Below are positions 21,004 through 31,849 of a stretch of DNA of 64,000 bases, piece by piece. A model generated the notes under the pieces. That model was not told where the DNA came from, ran no database searches, and saw only the letters and a list, made by a program, of their open reading frames with translations. This stretch comes from Bettongia penicillata ogilbyi (lineage: Eukaryota; Chordata; Mammalia; Diprotodontia; Potoroidae). The DNA lies in the NCBI GenBank assembly GCA_023548195.1, contig JAJHZJ010000043.1, positions 248,001 to 312,000 of the forward strand. Reading direction: 5' to 3'. Numbering within the stretch: position 1 is the first letter of the stretch; every line of letters starts with the position of its first letter. The position numbers were made by a program, and so were the translations under genes.

Positions 21004-21620
21004 AATGTTAAGAGTGCAGGGGACTTTCTTGTATCCCCACTCATGACAGTGAGGGTGCCCATTTGCCCCCCAGTGACAATTACAGAATTGCAATTAGGCC
21101 TTTTGCTAGCCACCCCTGCACAATAGTATATGAGATTATATCCATTAATACATGTTATAACTGATACAGTAGACAAAATTCCTATGGTAAACAGCAACAC
21201 CATAGATGTGTTTGTGAATAAGGGACAGGTCATAGCACAGGTTTTAATTTTTGATTAACAGATTCCCTCCCAAATGGCCGCCATGTTCACTCAAACCATT
21301 CAAAATGACAGACCTATGTGTACCGTTTCCATGGAGGGCAAAAACTTCACAGGATTGCTGGACACGAGGGCTGACAAGACCGTCATCCCCTGAGCACAAT
21401 GGTCCTCCTTTTGGCCTTTAGAGAAAGTAGATGGGAATTTAACAGGAATAGGAGGTATCCAAAGTACTTTAGTTTCTAGACCATTAAGATGGAGATTTGA
21501 AGGGAAACAAGGAATTATTTATCCCTATGTAGATTCTACTTTGCTGCTCATATTATGGGGAAGAGATTTATTGCAACAATTGGGCTTAGTCATTACTACT
21601 ACCCTTCAGGATTTTGGGTA
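20848..21620 (+). pseudogene. pro: ERVK-type dUTPase-protease, inactivated
   Basis: Opened in a different frame from gag, overlapping its end, as in betaretroviruses. The dUTPase C-terminal motif survives around 21205-21250 ('VNKGQVIAQVLI'). The protease follows from about 21270, with the active-site triad region at 21361-21381 reading D-T-R-A where D-T-G-A is needed. This Gly-to-Arg change plus a stop a few codons later inactivates the enzyme. The C-terminal 'GRDLLQQLG' region is still recognisable near 21560-21585. Confidence 0.75.
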
Positions 21621-21699
21621 GGGGCTGCTGTTAAGGAAAGTGCCACCCCTACTGTACCACCCATCCATTGGAAGAATGATACCCCTATATAGGTAGAAT

Positions 21700-24120
21700 A
21701 GCAGCCCCTTACACAAGACAAGGTGGTTGCCCTAATGGATATAGTTAATGAACAGTTGACAAGGGGACATACTGAACTGTCAGCTAGTCCATGGAATTCA
21801 TCAATATTTTGCATAAAGAAAAATCTGGAAAATGGAGAATGTTAAAAGATCTTCGAAGAGTTAATCAGCAAATGCATTCTATGGGAGCCTTACAACCTGG
21901 TCTCCCTTCTCCCAATATGATACCTGAAAAGAATAAGTTATGGATTATTGATGTTAAAGACTGCTTTTATAGTATCACTCTGCAACCTTAGGATTCCCTC
22001 AGATTTGCCTTCTCTATACCTTCTATAAATTTACAAGTTCCTATGGAGCAATTTCAATGGAAAGTTTTACCCCAAGGTATGAAAAATAGTCCAACCATGT
22101 GTCAATGGTATGTTCATCAAATTTTAAAGCTTATCAGAGAGAAATACACACAGGCTATAATTTTACATTATATGGATGATCTCCTGGCCTCTCATCCTGA
22201 TGAATCTGTTTTAGAAGCCATTTTGGCTAATACTGTTACAACTTTACAAAGACACAGCCTTCAAGTGGCCTCAGACAAAATTCAGAGAACTAATCCATAT
22301 CAGTACTTAGGATTCCAAATCACATACAGTGGAATTAAAACCAGCAATTATTGCTATCACTCAAATTAAAACTTTAAATGATTTCCAGAAATTGTTAGGG
22401 GACATAAAATGGCTCCGATCTAGGCTTCAGATAACCACTCAACAGCTTTTACCATTATATGAGTTATTGAAGGGCCCCTCTGATTTACAGTCTCCTAGGA
22501 AATGGACTAAAGATGCTATTGATGCCATTAAGAGTGTCCAGCAAGCTATTGTAACCCAGTCCACTGCCCGTTATAATCCTGAACAAGATGTACAAATGTC
22601 AGTTTTACATACTCCCTATATACCCCCTACTGTAATTCACCAAATACAAAAAATTCTCGGGTGGGTATATTTGTCAACACCTAAACGCAAAACCCTTAAC
22701 GTCTATTCTAATTTAGTGATGCAAGTAATATGGAAAGCTAAAGAAAGGGTTGTCACGCTTCAGGGCGAGGAACCTTCCCTAGTGTTTATTTCTTATTCGA
22801 CCTAACAACTCCAAAAGTGCATACAAACTGATGTGGATTGGCAGGTTCTTGGTAAATATGAATTTTCAATATGGCTCACCAGTCATGTTTGCTGAAAGCT
22901 GGGCTGAGTGGCCCTGGTCCTGGGGAAATACAATCAAGAAAGCACCAGTTCAGGGTTATAATGTATTTACAGATGCTACTAAGGCAGGGAGGGCTTCACT
23001 CTATGCCACTCAATTGAAAATCATCACTGTTTATAATACCTCATTTATATCCACACAAAAAATGACTTATTTGCTGTCATTCAAGCTATGAGAATCGAGG
23101 AACCCATTAATGTTATCACTGATAGTAAATATGTTTCCACTGTAATACTGTATATTGAGGAAGCCTTTATTCCCCCGACATGATGGTATCTCTCAACTAC
23201 TCGTAGAGTTGCAAGATACCATCCGACAGTGGCATTTTCCTGCCTTCATTACCCACATTCCATCACACACTAATTTACCCGGTCCATTGGCACAAGCCAA
23301 TGCCATTGCTGATTCTAATCTTACACTCCGGGCTATACGGACACAGCATGCACATAATAAGTTTCATATTTCTTCTTGATCCCTACAGTATTTATATAAT
23401 ATTTCAAAGCTGAGACTCCTAATATTGTTAAGTCATGCACCCAGTGCATTCCTTTTCAACCACAACCCGGCAATGCTACCTTTCAGAATCCTGTAGGTAC
23501 GGGTCCCAATGTCCTTTGGCAAATAGACATCACTCATTATTCTCCCTTTGGATGTCAAAAATACATTCATGTTGCCATAGATACCTTTTTTGGATTCATG
23601 ATGGCTACAGCACAATCAGGGAAATCCCATAAGGATGTTGTAAGTCATTTGCTATCCTGCTTTGCTCATCATGGCGTTCTATCTTCTTTTAAGACTGATA
23701 ATGGTCCCACCTACATATCGAAGGCTTTTCAAGCATTTCTACAAGAATTTTCTATTACACATTGGACAGGCATCCCTTACAGGGGTCAGGCAAATCTACA
23801 AATACCATGGGACTTGGTACAGTTATTGGTACAGCAAGTATTGGCTAAATCAATAACTGTACCAAGTCCCATGGTATTTGTAGATTTCTTCTTACAGGGA
23901 CAGGCAAGTGTGGAACAGGCCAATAGGACTTTAAAGATGGTCCTTCAAAAACAAAAAGGGGGAGTAATAGGTCAACCTGTAATGTCTATATTACATCAAG
24001 CCTTATACACTATTCATTTTTTGAAAATGGATGATAAGGACCCATGACTTCCTAGTGAATACAAAGGATACAGTCTCAAAGAGACCTTTGCATACTGGCA
24101 TACACACACCCTCATAAGCA
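21700..24120 (+). pseudogene. pol: ERVK-type pol: RT, RNase H, integrase, broken
   Basis: RT is at 21.78-22.8 kb: '[15 protein letters not shown]', '[13 protein letters not shown]' (motif A) and the catalytic YMDD at 22169-22180, all readable but split over several frames. RNase H starts about 22950 ('FTDATKAG') with 'NVITDSKYV' near 23110. The integrase core has the first Asp in 'WQIDITHYSP' (about 23520), the second in 'TDNGPTY' (about 23695) and the Glu in 'VEQANRTLK' (about 23910). Between the second Asp and the Glu lies the inverted-repeat insertion (23776-23906). It keeps the frame open but destroys the D,D35E spacing. Stops occur throughout. Confidence 0.85.
23776..23906 (+). repeat. 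37-bp perfect inverted repeat inserted in the integrase
   Basis: Arms 23792-23828 and 23851-23887 are perfect reverse complements, separated by a 22-bp spacer (23829-23850). The insert is flanked by an imperfect direct repeat, 'cttacaggggtcaggca' (23776-23792) and 'cttacagggacaggca' (23891-23906). Second-arm sequence plus spacer edge (about 23835-23885) recurs, with one mismatch, at 25629-25679. There it is antisense to the RT motif A segment of the ERV1 fragment. The insert is therefore ERV1 RT sequence and not integrase sequence. Confidence 0.9.
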
Positions 24121-24320
24121 CATGAAGGTCATGTGGAAAACTCATGAGGGACAATGGAAAGGTACTCACAAGGTGGAGATACTCACAAGGGGTCCAGGCT
24201 ATGTTTGTGTTTTTTCAGATGGGGAAGAAATCTGGGTCCCGGAGAGGAACGTTAGAATCATTAACAGCAGCAATGGAGCGGATGACGATTCACAACAAAC
24301 AATGCTGCTGCACGAAGAAG

Positions 24321-24856
24321 ATGTCCCAAGGCCGATGCAGACAAAGGAAGCGGTTCAGCCAGACCCTTCTCATGCTCCTAACGCAACTTAATTTGGTGGC
24401 ATCAGCTCCAGTATCACCAAAACAGCAATAGAAATGAACATTTGTGCTTAATCCACCATGGGTTAGAACTATCAGCTAGGGAGAAAAAATACCCAGACCA
24501 GTAATTTCAGGAAATCTGTCAGCCCTCTTCACACAGCATTACGAGTGGAATCAAACATCCTCTCATAATGGCACTATACGGTTCAATTTTACTGAGTCTA
24601 CATCACATCTTCCTTTATGTATTCACAAGGTACCAATGACAAGCAAAAATTTTACCTGTCCTTCCTGGTGTGCTAATATAACCAAGGGCAGTTATTCAAT
24701 AGTGGGTTTTCACACATACTTTTTAGAAACTTATGTATTGGGCCAAGCTGTATGGAAAAACATTACTCATGTACATAGAAAGACACCTTTATGTCCCTTT
24801 ACCACCAAGGCAATACTGAAAGCACTGCAGGTGGCTATGACTATGCCAGTATAGTT
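24321..24856 (+). pseudogene. env: ERVK-type env, N-terminal part only
   Basis: Begins in a frame overlapping the integrase C-terminus. An arginine/lysine-rich start is followed by a hydrophobic signal-like stretch ('LLMLLTQLNLVASAP'), then a stop. A surface-unit-like region with several N-x-S/T sites follows in broken frames (24.48-24.85 kb; a 72-codon open part at 24636-24854 with a C-x2-C-like 'CPSWC'). The transmembrane subunit is missing altogether, so this cannot be a functional envelope. The element ends here at a junction with a foreign LTR. Confidence 0.7.
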
Positions 24857-24864
24857 CTAAATCA

Positions 24865-25275
24865 CAAAGTATAACAGACTGTCCATATAGAAAGCAGAAG
24901 AAAAACATTTATTCAGACACCAGGAAGCCAAATCTGTCATGGTAACCAAGAAGTCAATACACATTAGTACTGCGGGGGGACAAAGGCATTTCCAAGTCTT
25001 CCCTGCTCCCAACCCACACCGTTCTGTTGGGGCCTTCCCACAAATATTCACAAACCTAACTGTGCCTGCTTGCCTGTGTCCTTCCCAGCTCTGACTGGTC
25101 TGACCAACTTCTTCTCTGCTCTACTCCACCCATTCAGCAAGCTCCTCCCACCACATGTCTCTTAGGTTTCTATGTGATTTAAGCAGGTTACATGGGCCTA
25201 TAAATGAATAGCAAATATCTTTTCATTTAAATTACCATTACAATCATCCCCAAAAATCTTTCGTATTCATTACAT
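24865..25275 (-). repeat. LTR-like sequence, different family
   Basis: Read on the minus strand, it contains a GC-richer promoter-like middle and ends shortly after 'tctgaataaatgttttt', a poly-A signal followed by a T-rich stretch, as in LTRs. It shows no similarity to the ERVK LTR at 18722. Its orientation and place fit a 3' LTR belonging to the minus-strand ERV1 fragment at 25.5-26.6 kb, with an internal deletion between them. No sister LTR is present to confirm this. Confidence 0.45.
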
Positions 25276-25307
25276 AGGTCAGTGGGGTAATGCCTATCAA
25301 AAGAATT

Positions 25308-25430
25308 GTAACAGGGATAACTGAAAATAAGCATATAAAACAATATCTTAGGCAACCGATGTCAACAGAACTCTACAACAATATAACAGGGATCACACAA
25401 AATGAGAACATAAAACAATATCTTAGGATA
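25308..25430 (+). repeat. short tandem duplication (two units)
   Basis: Two diverged direct copies of a unit of about 65-70 bp: both contain 'taacagggat[a/c]', 'aaaat[a/g]ag', and end 'ataaaacaatatcttagg'. It lies between the LTR-like sequence and the ERV1 RT fragment. Confidence 0.7.
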
Positions 25431-25479
25431 GGGCTTGATCACAAGCACCTCATTGTTACTCCCTTGAATGAATGGGCCC

Positions 25480-26560
25480 TAAAATCTTGGGGTAAGAGGC
25501 AAAGGTCTCTTCTTCTGTACCTACTTCCTGCTGAAATTGAATACAGAGCTGTTCCTGCCAGAAGAGGTCTGAATTGTGAGGTCTGTTCTTTAACTGGCAT
25601 CTATTTCAAATCTTTTGGGTTAGTAAAGCAAGCATTGGCTAAATCAATAACTGTACCAAGTCCCATGGTATTTGTAGATCCTTTCTATTAAGGTAAAGGT
25701 ATCTGTAAAAGCAGCATACAAGGGAGGAGTCACCTTATTCAATTATCTATAATCCACTGTCATCCTCCATGTCCCATCTGACTTTTGTATTGGCCAGACA
25801 GGATTGTTGCATAGAATGATTGAAGGGACTAAGCCTCCTACCTCAACATATTCCTTTTGAGTATTGATAATTTCATCTTACCCACATGGCATATGATACT
25901 CCTTTAAAGTAATTACTTTGGAAGGTTCAGGTAAAGTGATGGGGTGCATTTTTATTTTATCCACTAACACTGTATTAATTAACATCTTCCTCACTGAAAA
26001 TTGGTATCTCCCCTCAGGTAAATTTAAAGTCATATCTCTCAATATATCAACTCCAAAAATGTATTCAGGAATGGGCACAATTGCCACAGTATGTTCTTCC
26101 TTAGGTAATTGTCCAATTTTCATTGTTAGTTTGACTTCTCCGGCTGATATTCCGGCCCATGCAAGTCCCATGATGATGACAGGAGATACGCATTGAAATT
26201 TGTCAGGGTTTTCATATATAAAAGAGGCCTCTGCCCCAGTATATTAATGCCCCACTTACAGTACTTGATCCATTTTTCTAGTATATGGTCAAATTGATAT
26301 GAGATCTGTAACCCTGTCCGTTTATTTCTTTCATCTGAGTTGGGCCTCTGCCAATTTCCTATTCTCCCTGAAGGTGTGACAAACTTGGATACGAGAGTTG
26401 AGGAGGGTCTGTACTGGCAGCTTTTACTTCTCTATTCCATTAAGTACATCCTGTATAGTTCATTAACTTGGATACCATCTATGCCTCCAAAATCTACCCC
26501 TGCTCTCAGAAGAGCAGTAAATAAATCTTTCCCTGCAATCTATTCTTACTTTGAATCCAC
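25480..26560 (-). pseudogene. ERV1-type protease-RT fragment, antisense
   Basis: The minus-strand frame 26171-25878 reads protease C-terminus ('MKIGQLPKEEHT', 'PIPEYIFGVDILRD') into the RT N-terminus. After a stop, 'SDGTWRMTVDYR' follows (about 25.77 kb), then RT motif A 'VIDLANACF' at about 25.63-25.66 kb. It is closely similar in domain order to the plus-strand fragment at 16.86 kb. Its motif A DNA is the source-type sequence of the inverted repeat in the ERVK integrase. It is 5'-bounded by an RTE at about 26565. Confidence 0.75.
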
Positions 26561-26564
26561 TTTG

Positions 26565-28510
26565 AATCTACTTATCCTTTCCAAGCCGAAAGAGTTACAT
26601 TCATCAAAAGTGCTGCCCCCAAGGCAAAATGACTACCAAAAGAATGATCTCCAACAAATTAGGGCTCTTCTCTGAGTGTGAGCTCTTTGTTGCTAACTTG
26701 AAGGGAAAATTGAGCCAACACACAACAGTGGCAACAGTGGAGCAGAAAAGGAGTGGGCAGCTTTCAGAGATTAGGTGTACAACACTGCATTTGCTCATCT
26801 GGGACAGAACACTCACAAACACCCAGACTGGTTTGATGGAAATAATGAGGAAATCCAGAAGCTGCTAAATGAAAAACAAGAACTCCACTGGATTTACCAG
26901 CAGGATGTCCATCCATCTCTATAGAAGGAACCATTTAATTCCATCAAAACAATGTACCAGAGAAGTTTAGAGAGATGCAGGATTCCTAGCTCAATAAGAA
27001 GGCAGATGAAATTCAGTTTTATGCTGATAGTAACAATCCAAAGTGCTTTTTTGTGTTCCTGAAAGCTATTTATGGACAAAAAACCTATGGTGCATCACAA
27101 TTACTCAGTACTAATGGAGCCACATTGATTAGTGATAAGGACATGATCCTAGAGAGATGGGCTGAACACTTCCACAGTGTTCTCAACAGACCATCATCAT
27201 CAATGCTGAGGCCATTGACCATTTAATCCCTCCTTAGCTGAACTTCAACTGAAGAAGAGGTTTTGAGGGTCATTAGGTTTTTTTCATGTGGCAAAGCACC
27301 TGGTGCTGATTCTATTCCAGCTGAGATTTACAAGGTAGGGGAACCATTGCTCAAAAGCTGACTGAAATTTTCCAGGCTATATAGCAAGAGGAGGTTATCC
27401 CCCAGATGTTCAAAGATACCTCCACTGTCCATCTCTATAAAGGTAAAGGAAATAGATTGTCCAACAACAGTCATGGAAGGTGGTCTGTTTCTTAGTCATT
27501 GCTGGCAAAATTCTTGCTAGAGTGCTCCTTAATAGGCTGATCTTTCACCTGAAGGCTAGTCAACTACCCAAGAGCCAGTGTGGCTTCAGAAAGGGTTGAG
27601 GAACAGTCAGTATGGTGTTTACTGCCTGACAACTCCAGGAGAAATTCCAGGAGCAGAACAGAGGTCTGTACACAACATTAGTAGATCTGACCAAGGCCTT
27701 CGACACTGTTAGTAATGAGGGCTTATGGGAAATTATGTCAAAATTTGGTTGCCCACAGAAGTTCATCAATATTGAGATACATCAATTGCATGATGGCATG
27801 TTTGTCTGGGTTCTGTATAGTAAACAATGACCTCATGCCTTCCCAATCACCAGTGAAGTGAAACAGTGCTGTGTGATTGCTCCCATGCTTTTTAGCATGA
27901 AATTTTCAGCCATGTTGTCAAATGCTTTCAATGAGAATGAACATAGCATCAAGGTCAGTTACAATACTGATGGGAAGTTCTTTAATTTGCAAGGGCTACA
28001 AGCCAAGACCAAAGTGGAGGCAGTGTTGGTGCATAATTTTCTGTTTGTAGATGATTGTGCACTCAATGCAGCCCCTGAAGCTGAGATGTAATAAAGTATG
28101 GATCAGTTCTCTGCTGCCTGTGCTAATTTTGGCCTAACAATTGACACCAAGAAAACACAGGTAAAACATCAGCCACCATCACACCATCCATACATGGATC
28201 CATCAGTTACAATAAATGGAGAAGTTTTGAATGCTGTGAATTTTGGTAGTGTACTTTTCAGGGATGTACATTTTGACAATGAGGCTTGGGAGGCTCCAAA
28301 AAAAGGAGAATTGAGGCAGCACAAAGGCAATGTAGAATGTGCAAATATAGAGTAATCACCCCAAATATTCTCATGGACTATCTGTGCCCAATCTGTGGTG
28401 GAGCATTCTGAGCTTGTAGTGGTCTGATCAGCCACAGCTGACACATTGCAACTTCACTTTACTGTGTTGATGTCATTTTGGTCCTCTTCTAGAACAAAGA
28501 CAACAACCAC
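26565..28510 (+). mobile_element. RTE LINE, 5'-truncated
   Basis: Co-linear with the 3' two-thirds of the fuller minus-strand copy at 41056-44555. Shared parts are 'ttatcctttccaag', 'gcaaaatgactacc/gactaac', the RT region with 'FLFVDDCALNAA' (RT motif C, F-V-D-D) near 28030-28070, and the 3' end 'gatgtcattttggtcctctt' near 28470-28490. Multiple stops and frameshifts are present. The endonuclease is missing. Confidence 0.8.
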
Positions 28511-29233
28511 CTCTTCTCTCTTGAGGAAATTTATTTTTTCCCCAGTCCCCAAAGTCATTTAATTGAGAAATCTTGTCCAAAAACTCTGAAAGAGGGTTCC
28601 CAATTGCTTATAAGCAGGAGGAACCCTCTTCACTATTATATTCCTATGGGAAACCACAAAGGCATTATCAGTATGTACCTACATTTCTGCTCATTGCAGC
28701 AATCTTCATTACCTCCTCCTTTAACTTTCTTATGTAGTCTATAAGTGAAGTTCTTTGGATAACAGAATGACTGAGCAGTAGAATTTGGACCAACAAGGGA
28801 GACTGTCACCCAAAGAGGCAAATGCCCCCTGAATGAACAGTACACAAGGTTGATAGAGGGGTCGGGTAGTCAGCCAGGTAGGGGGAGAGCGCAAAAATTG
28901 TTTCATCGAAGTCCCTGTTGCTTGGGCTTAAGGTCGATCTGACACAATTGCCCTTTTACCCAGATTTGGGGTTAGGAGTTTCTGCCACAATGGAGCATAG
29001 GATGATGGGCGACAGAAGGTTTGGTTGGTTCTCAGAACAGGTTATACACCACATCATACTTCGGGTTATTTGCATCAAAAGCACTAATAGATCAGTACAG
29101 ACTTCTACATGTGACCTTCAACCTGGAGTGATTCTCAAAATGGAGCAGCTCTCTATCCACATATATTTCCCTAAAGAGAACTAAATTACAAGTTTCTCTC
29201 CATCCTCTTCACTAACTGATTTCCCATGTCCGG
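28511..29233 (+). other. KRAB-ZNF unit, intron sequence before KRAB-B
   Basis: Contains the 28770-28850 segment duplicated at 8160-8240. The remainder shows no repeat family. The position between a KRAB-A-side duplicate and a KRAB-B exon suggests intron. Confidence 0.5.
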
Positions 29234-29329
29234 GGCTTCTGGTTCCCAGAGAAGATGTGATTTCTTACTTTGAGCAAGGGGAAACACCGTGGAGACTAGA
29301 GCAAGAAGGCATGAGGAGCTGCTGTCCAG
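29234..29329 (+). pseudogene. KRAB-B box exon, acceptor lost
   Basis: Exactly 96 bp, the standard KRAB-B exon length. It reads on from a split Gly codon: 'LLVPREDVISYFEQGETPW' followed by 'RLEQEG', a good KRAB-B box, and ends at a strong donor ('cag|gtgagtg', GT at 29330). The phase fits the KRAB-A exons in this window, which end on the first base of a Gly codon. The bases where the acceptor AG should be (29232-29233) read GG in 'atgtcc-gg', so splicing at this position is probably lost. It sits about 4.2 kb before the zinc-finger exon at 33558 and belongs to the same unit. Not captured by simple ORF scanning because it lacks an ATG. Confidence 0.8.
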
Positions 29330-29384
29330 GTGAGTGAGGTGAAAACAAGTATATAAGGGTTGTGATTAGGAGAGGCTTCTATGT

Positions 29385-29560
29385 GTTGTGGGGAAGGAAG
29401 TACTAGATTTGGGGGCAGGAAGGCCTGCCTTGGAATTCGTTTTCAGATTTTTTATTAGCAGTGGCTTTCTGGGTCAGTCACTGAACTGTGGAACCTCAGT
29501 TTCCCCATCTGTAAAATGAGGGCTTTAGACTCCATGTCCTTTCAGCTTCTTTCCAGGAAT
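29385..29560 (+). mobile_element. MIR-like SINE fragment
   Basis: Sense MIR/MAR1 order: 'gggggcaggaaggcctg', 'tgggtcagtcactgaactg', 'cctcagtttccccatctgta' and 'aaatgagggctttagac'. The 5' tRNA-like part is diverged. Confidence 0.6.
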
Positions 29561-29659
29561 AAATCTTTCATCTTAGAAGTCATTGCTTGGAATTTGGGGA
29601 CATGGGAATCTCCTGAAAATGCAAAATGGGCTAGGCTTTCCAATATGAGACCTTCAAGT

Positions 29660-31215
29660 GAACACACATTTATTAAGTGCCTGCTGCATGCCAGGCCATT
29701 TCCTAAGCACTGGAGTCAGAAAGAGGTAGAAAAAACACCTCTAGTTCTCCTGGATTTCATAGTCTGGTGGAGAAGACAACATTCCAACAAGAAAGTAGAA
29801 ATCCCACATAGACAGGATAAAAGGAAGCTGGGCAAGAGAGGGAAGGTCCTAAAGTGAAAGAGGACTGGGAAAGGCTTATTATGGAAAGTGGGCTGTAGTT
29901 GGGGCTCCAGGGATGCCAGGATGAGCATTCTAGCCAACAGGGATAGTGAGATAAACCAAGGGAGTCAGGAGGTGGAATGTCCTGTTCACAGAACAGAAAG
30001 GAGGGCCATACCACTGCATTACCACATACGTGGGGGGCAATGGGGTGAAAAAAATAAGGAAGAGTAGGAGAGGGGGAGGGGATCAAGTGCTTCAGAAGTC
30101 CTAGGGAGGATTTTACATTAGATCCTTTTGTTGGAGAGCCGTTGTAGATTGTTGAGTGAGTAGTGACATGATCAGGTGAGAGCTTTAGGGAGATGAACTT
30201 GATAATGGGGTGGAGGACTGACTAGACTGGGGGGACATAAGGCAGCCAGCCCAACCAGCAGTCATTGAAATTTCTTAGGTGTGAGATGATGGGGACCTGA
30301 ACTAAGAAGGTGACAGTTTGGGGAGAGAAGAGGGTGTGTGGGAGAGATATCACACAGCTGGAATCATAGGACATTGCAGTAGATTGAACCCAGAGGTCAG
30401 GAAGGTGAACGTGTGAAGGTCTGTGAGGAGAGCATGACACTTCATCTCTGAGCCTGGACTATTGAGAATGCCACAGATGGCATTAGGAAGGTAAGCAGAT
30501 GGGAGAGTTGGGTTTCATTTTCCATAAGGTAAAAGGAGAACCAGAAGAAAATAGTGTCACTAAAACTTAAAGAGGAGACCATGAAGAAAATGGGGGATGA
30601 CTTACAGTGTCACAGCCTGCAGAGAAGTCAAGAAGAATGAGAATCAAGAAATGACCATAGAATTTAGCAATTTCAAGATTAGTGGTAATTTAAAGAAAGA
30701 AATGTTAGTTGAAGAAAAATGTTGGGAGTCAGACTGCAGAGAGTTTCCAAGAAAGAAAGAAAAGGAATTGGAGATCCCAGTTGTAAATGGCCACTTCTAG
30801 GTATTTGACCATGAAATGGAGCAAAGATATTGGGCAATATCTCAGGGGGTTGCATGGATCATTGAGGATGTTTTGAGAGAAATGGTTTTATTTGTGACAA
30901 GGGGAAAGGGGTCCTTAGTGTGAGAGAGCGAAAATTAGTGGAAAAAAAAGTGAAGACACTAAAGGAAGAATATCCCAAGGTAGATGAGGGATGGAATGGG
31001 ATTATATGCACACATAAAGAGATTTACTTTAGCAAGAAAAGGATGACTTTTTCATCAGATATTGGGACCAAAAGGAAAATAAGGAATCTGATTAATGTGA
31101 GATAAGGAGAATGAGATAGGCCTTGATGAATGTCCAGTTTTTTCAAAGAAAGAAGAGACCAAGTTCTTAAGTGAAAAGGTATGGGGGTGGGGGAGCAGAG
31201 AAGAAACCATAAGGG
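29660..31215 (+). repeat. old dispersed repeat, longest copy
   Basis: Starts 'acacatttattaagtgcctg', passes 'aggactgggaaaggctt', 'gaggtgagat'-type and 'agtgtcactaaaacttaaag' (30557), and ends near 'ggtatgggggtggggga'. It joins the parts seen separately at 965-2700, 8241-8912 and 50050-50700 into one co-linear unit of about 1.5 kb. It is non-coding. The family is ancient and I do not assign a name. Confidence 0.6.
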
Positions 31216-31849
31216 AGGATTGGGGATGAAGGAAAAGATTTGGAAAAGCTGCTATGGTGAACGACATGGGGAGCTGTCAAAGGGAGATAGGGAGATGTCA
31301 AAGGATTGCCTTGTCACAATGAGGGTCCAGCTGAGATTGTGCAGCCTAAATCTGTAGTGGACCCAGGAAGTCTGATTTGATGATTTTCTCATTCTCATCC
31401 AGCAGAATGAGTAAGAGTGAACGTTGTTGCCTTACTTTGAATTAATGTGAGGGTGAGTTTTGCATAAATCATCATCCAAGTCTATTTCCTGATCTCTGAG
31501 GCTGAATATCTTTCTCATTCTTGGAGAATCACTGACTAGGTTCGTGTAGGTGATGACCACTTCTTTTTAATGAGCTGGAAGGTAGAGATTTGATGGTGTC
31601 CCCTGGTATGACATCCATCAGGTGGCTAGGAAGAAGCCTTTGTCATCTTTAGTGTTGGATCTGGTCAAGTTCCATCAGTGTTAGATGGTGATTAATTAGA
31701 GGTGATTGGACACATGAAAGAGATAGAACGATGACTGAACGTGCATTTGACAGCTTAGGAGAGAGACCAGAATGCATGAATTGAGGTAGAGACTGGGGCC
31801 CTGCTGTCAGGCCTGGGTCCAGTCAGGCATAGCAATCCTGGGTCCCAAC
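31216..31849. other. no recognised feature
   Basis: Unassigned intron-like sequence between the old repeat and the duplicated block that precedes the zinc-finger exon. Confidence 0.4.

Larger units (their letters stand above)
18722..24860 (+). mobile_element. betaretrovirus-like (ERVK, class II) provirus, 3' truncated
   Basis: Layout 5' to 3': LTR, tRNA-Lys-type primer site, gag with two zinc knuckles, dUTPase/protease in another frame, RT, RNase H, integrase, and the start of env overlapping the pol end. This order and the dUTPase-protease segment are those of betaretroviruses and class II ERVs. All genes carry stops or frameshifts. The element stops inside the env surface-unit region at about 24860, where a minus-strand LTR of another family begins. 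No 3' LTR matching 18722-19134 exists in the window. Confidence 0.88.

Noticed and set aside
20165..21004. A domesticated gag gene (279 codons open, two intact zinc knuckles)
   Set aside because: The frame has no plausible own start, lies in the expected place within the broken provirus, and no splice or promoter evidence supports independent expression. Selection tests would be needed to reopen this.
18722..24860. A replication-competent or coding-competent provirus
   Set aside because: Stops and frameshifts in gag, pro and pol, a mutated protease active site, a disrupted integrase, most of env missing and no 3' LTR.
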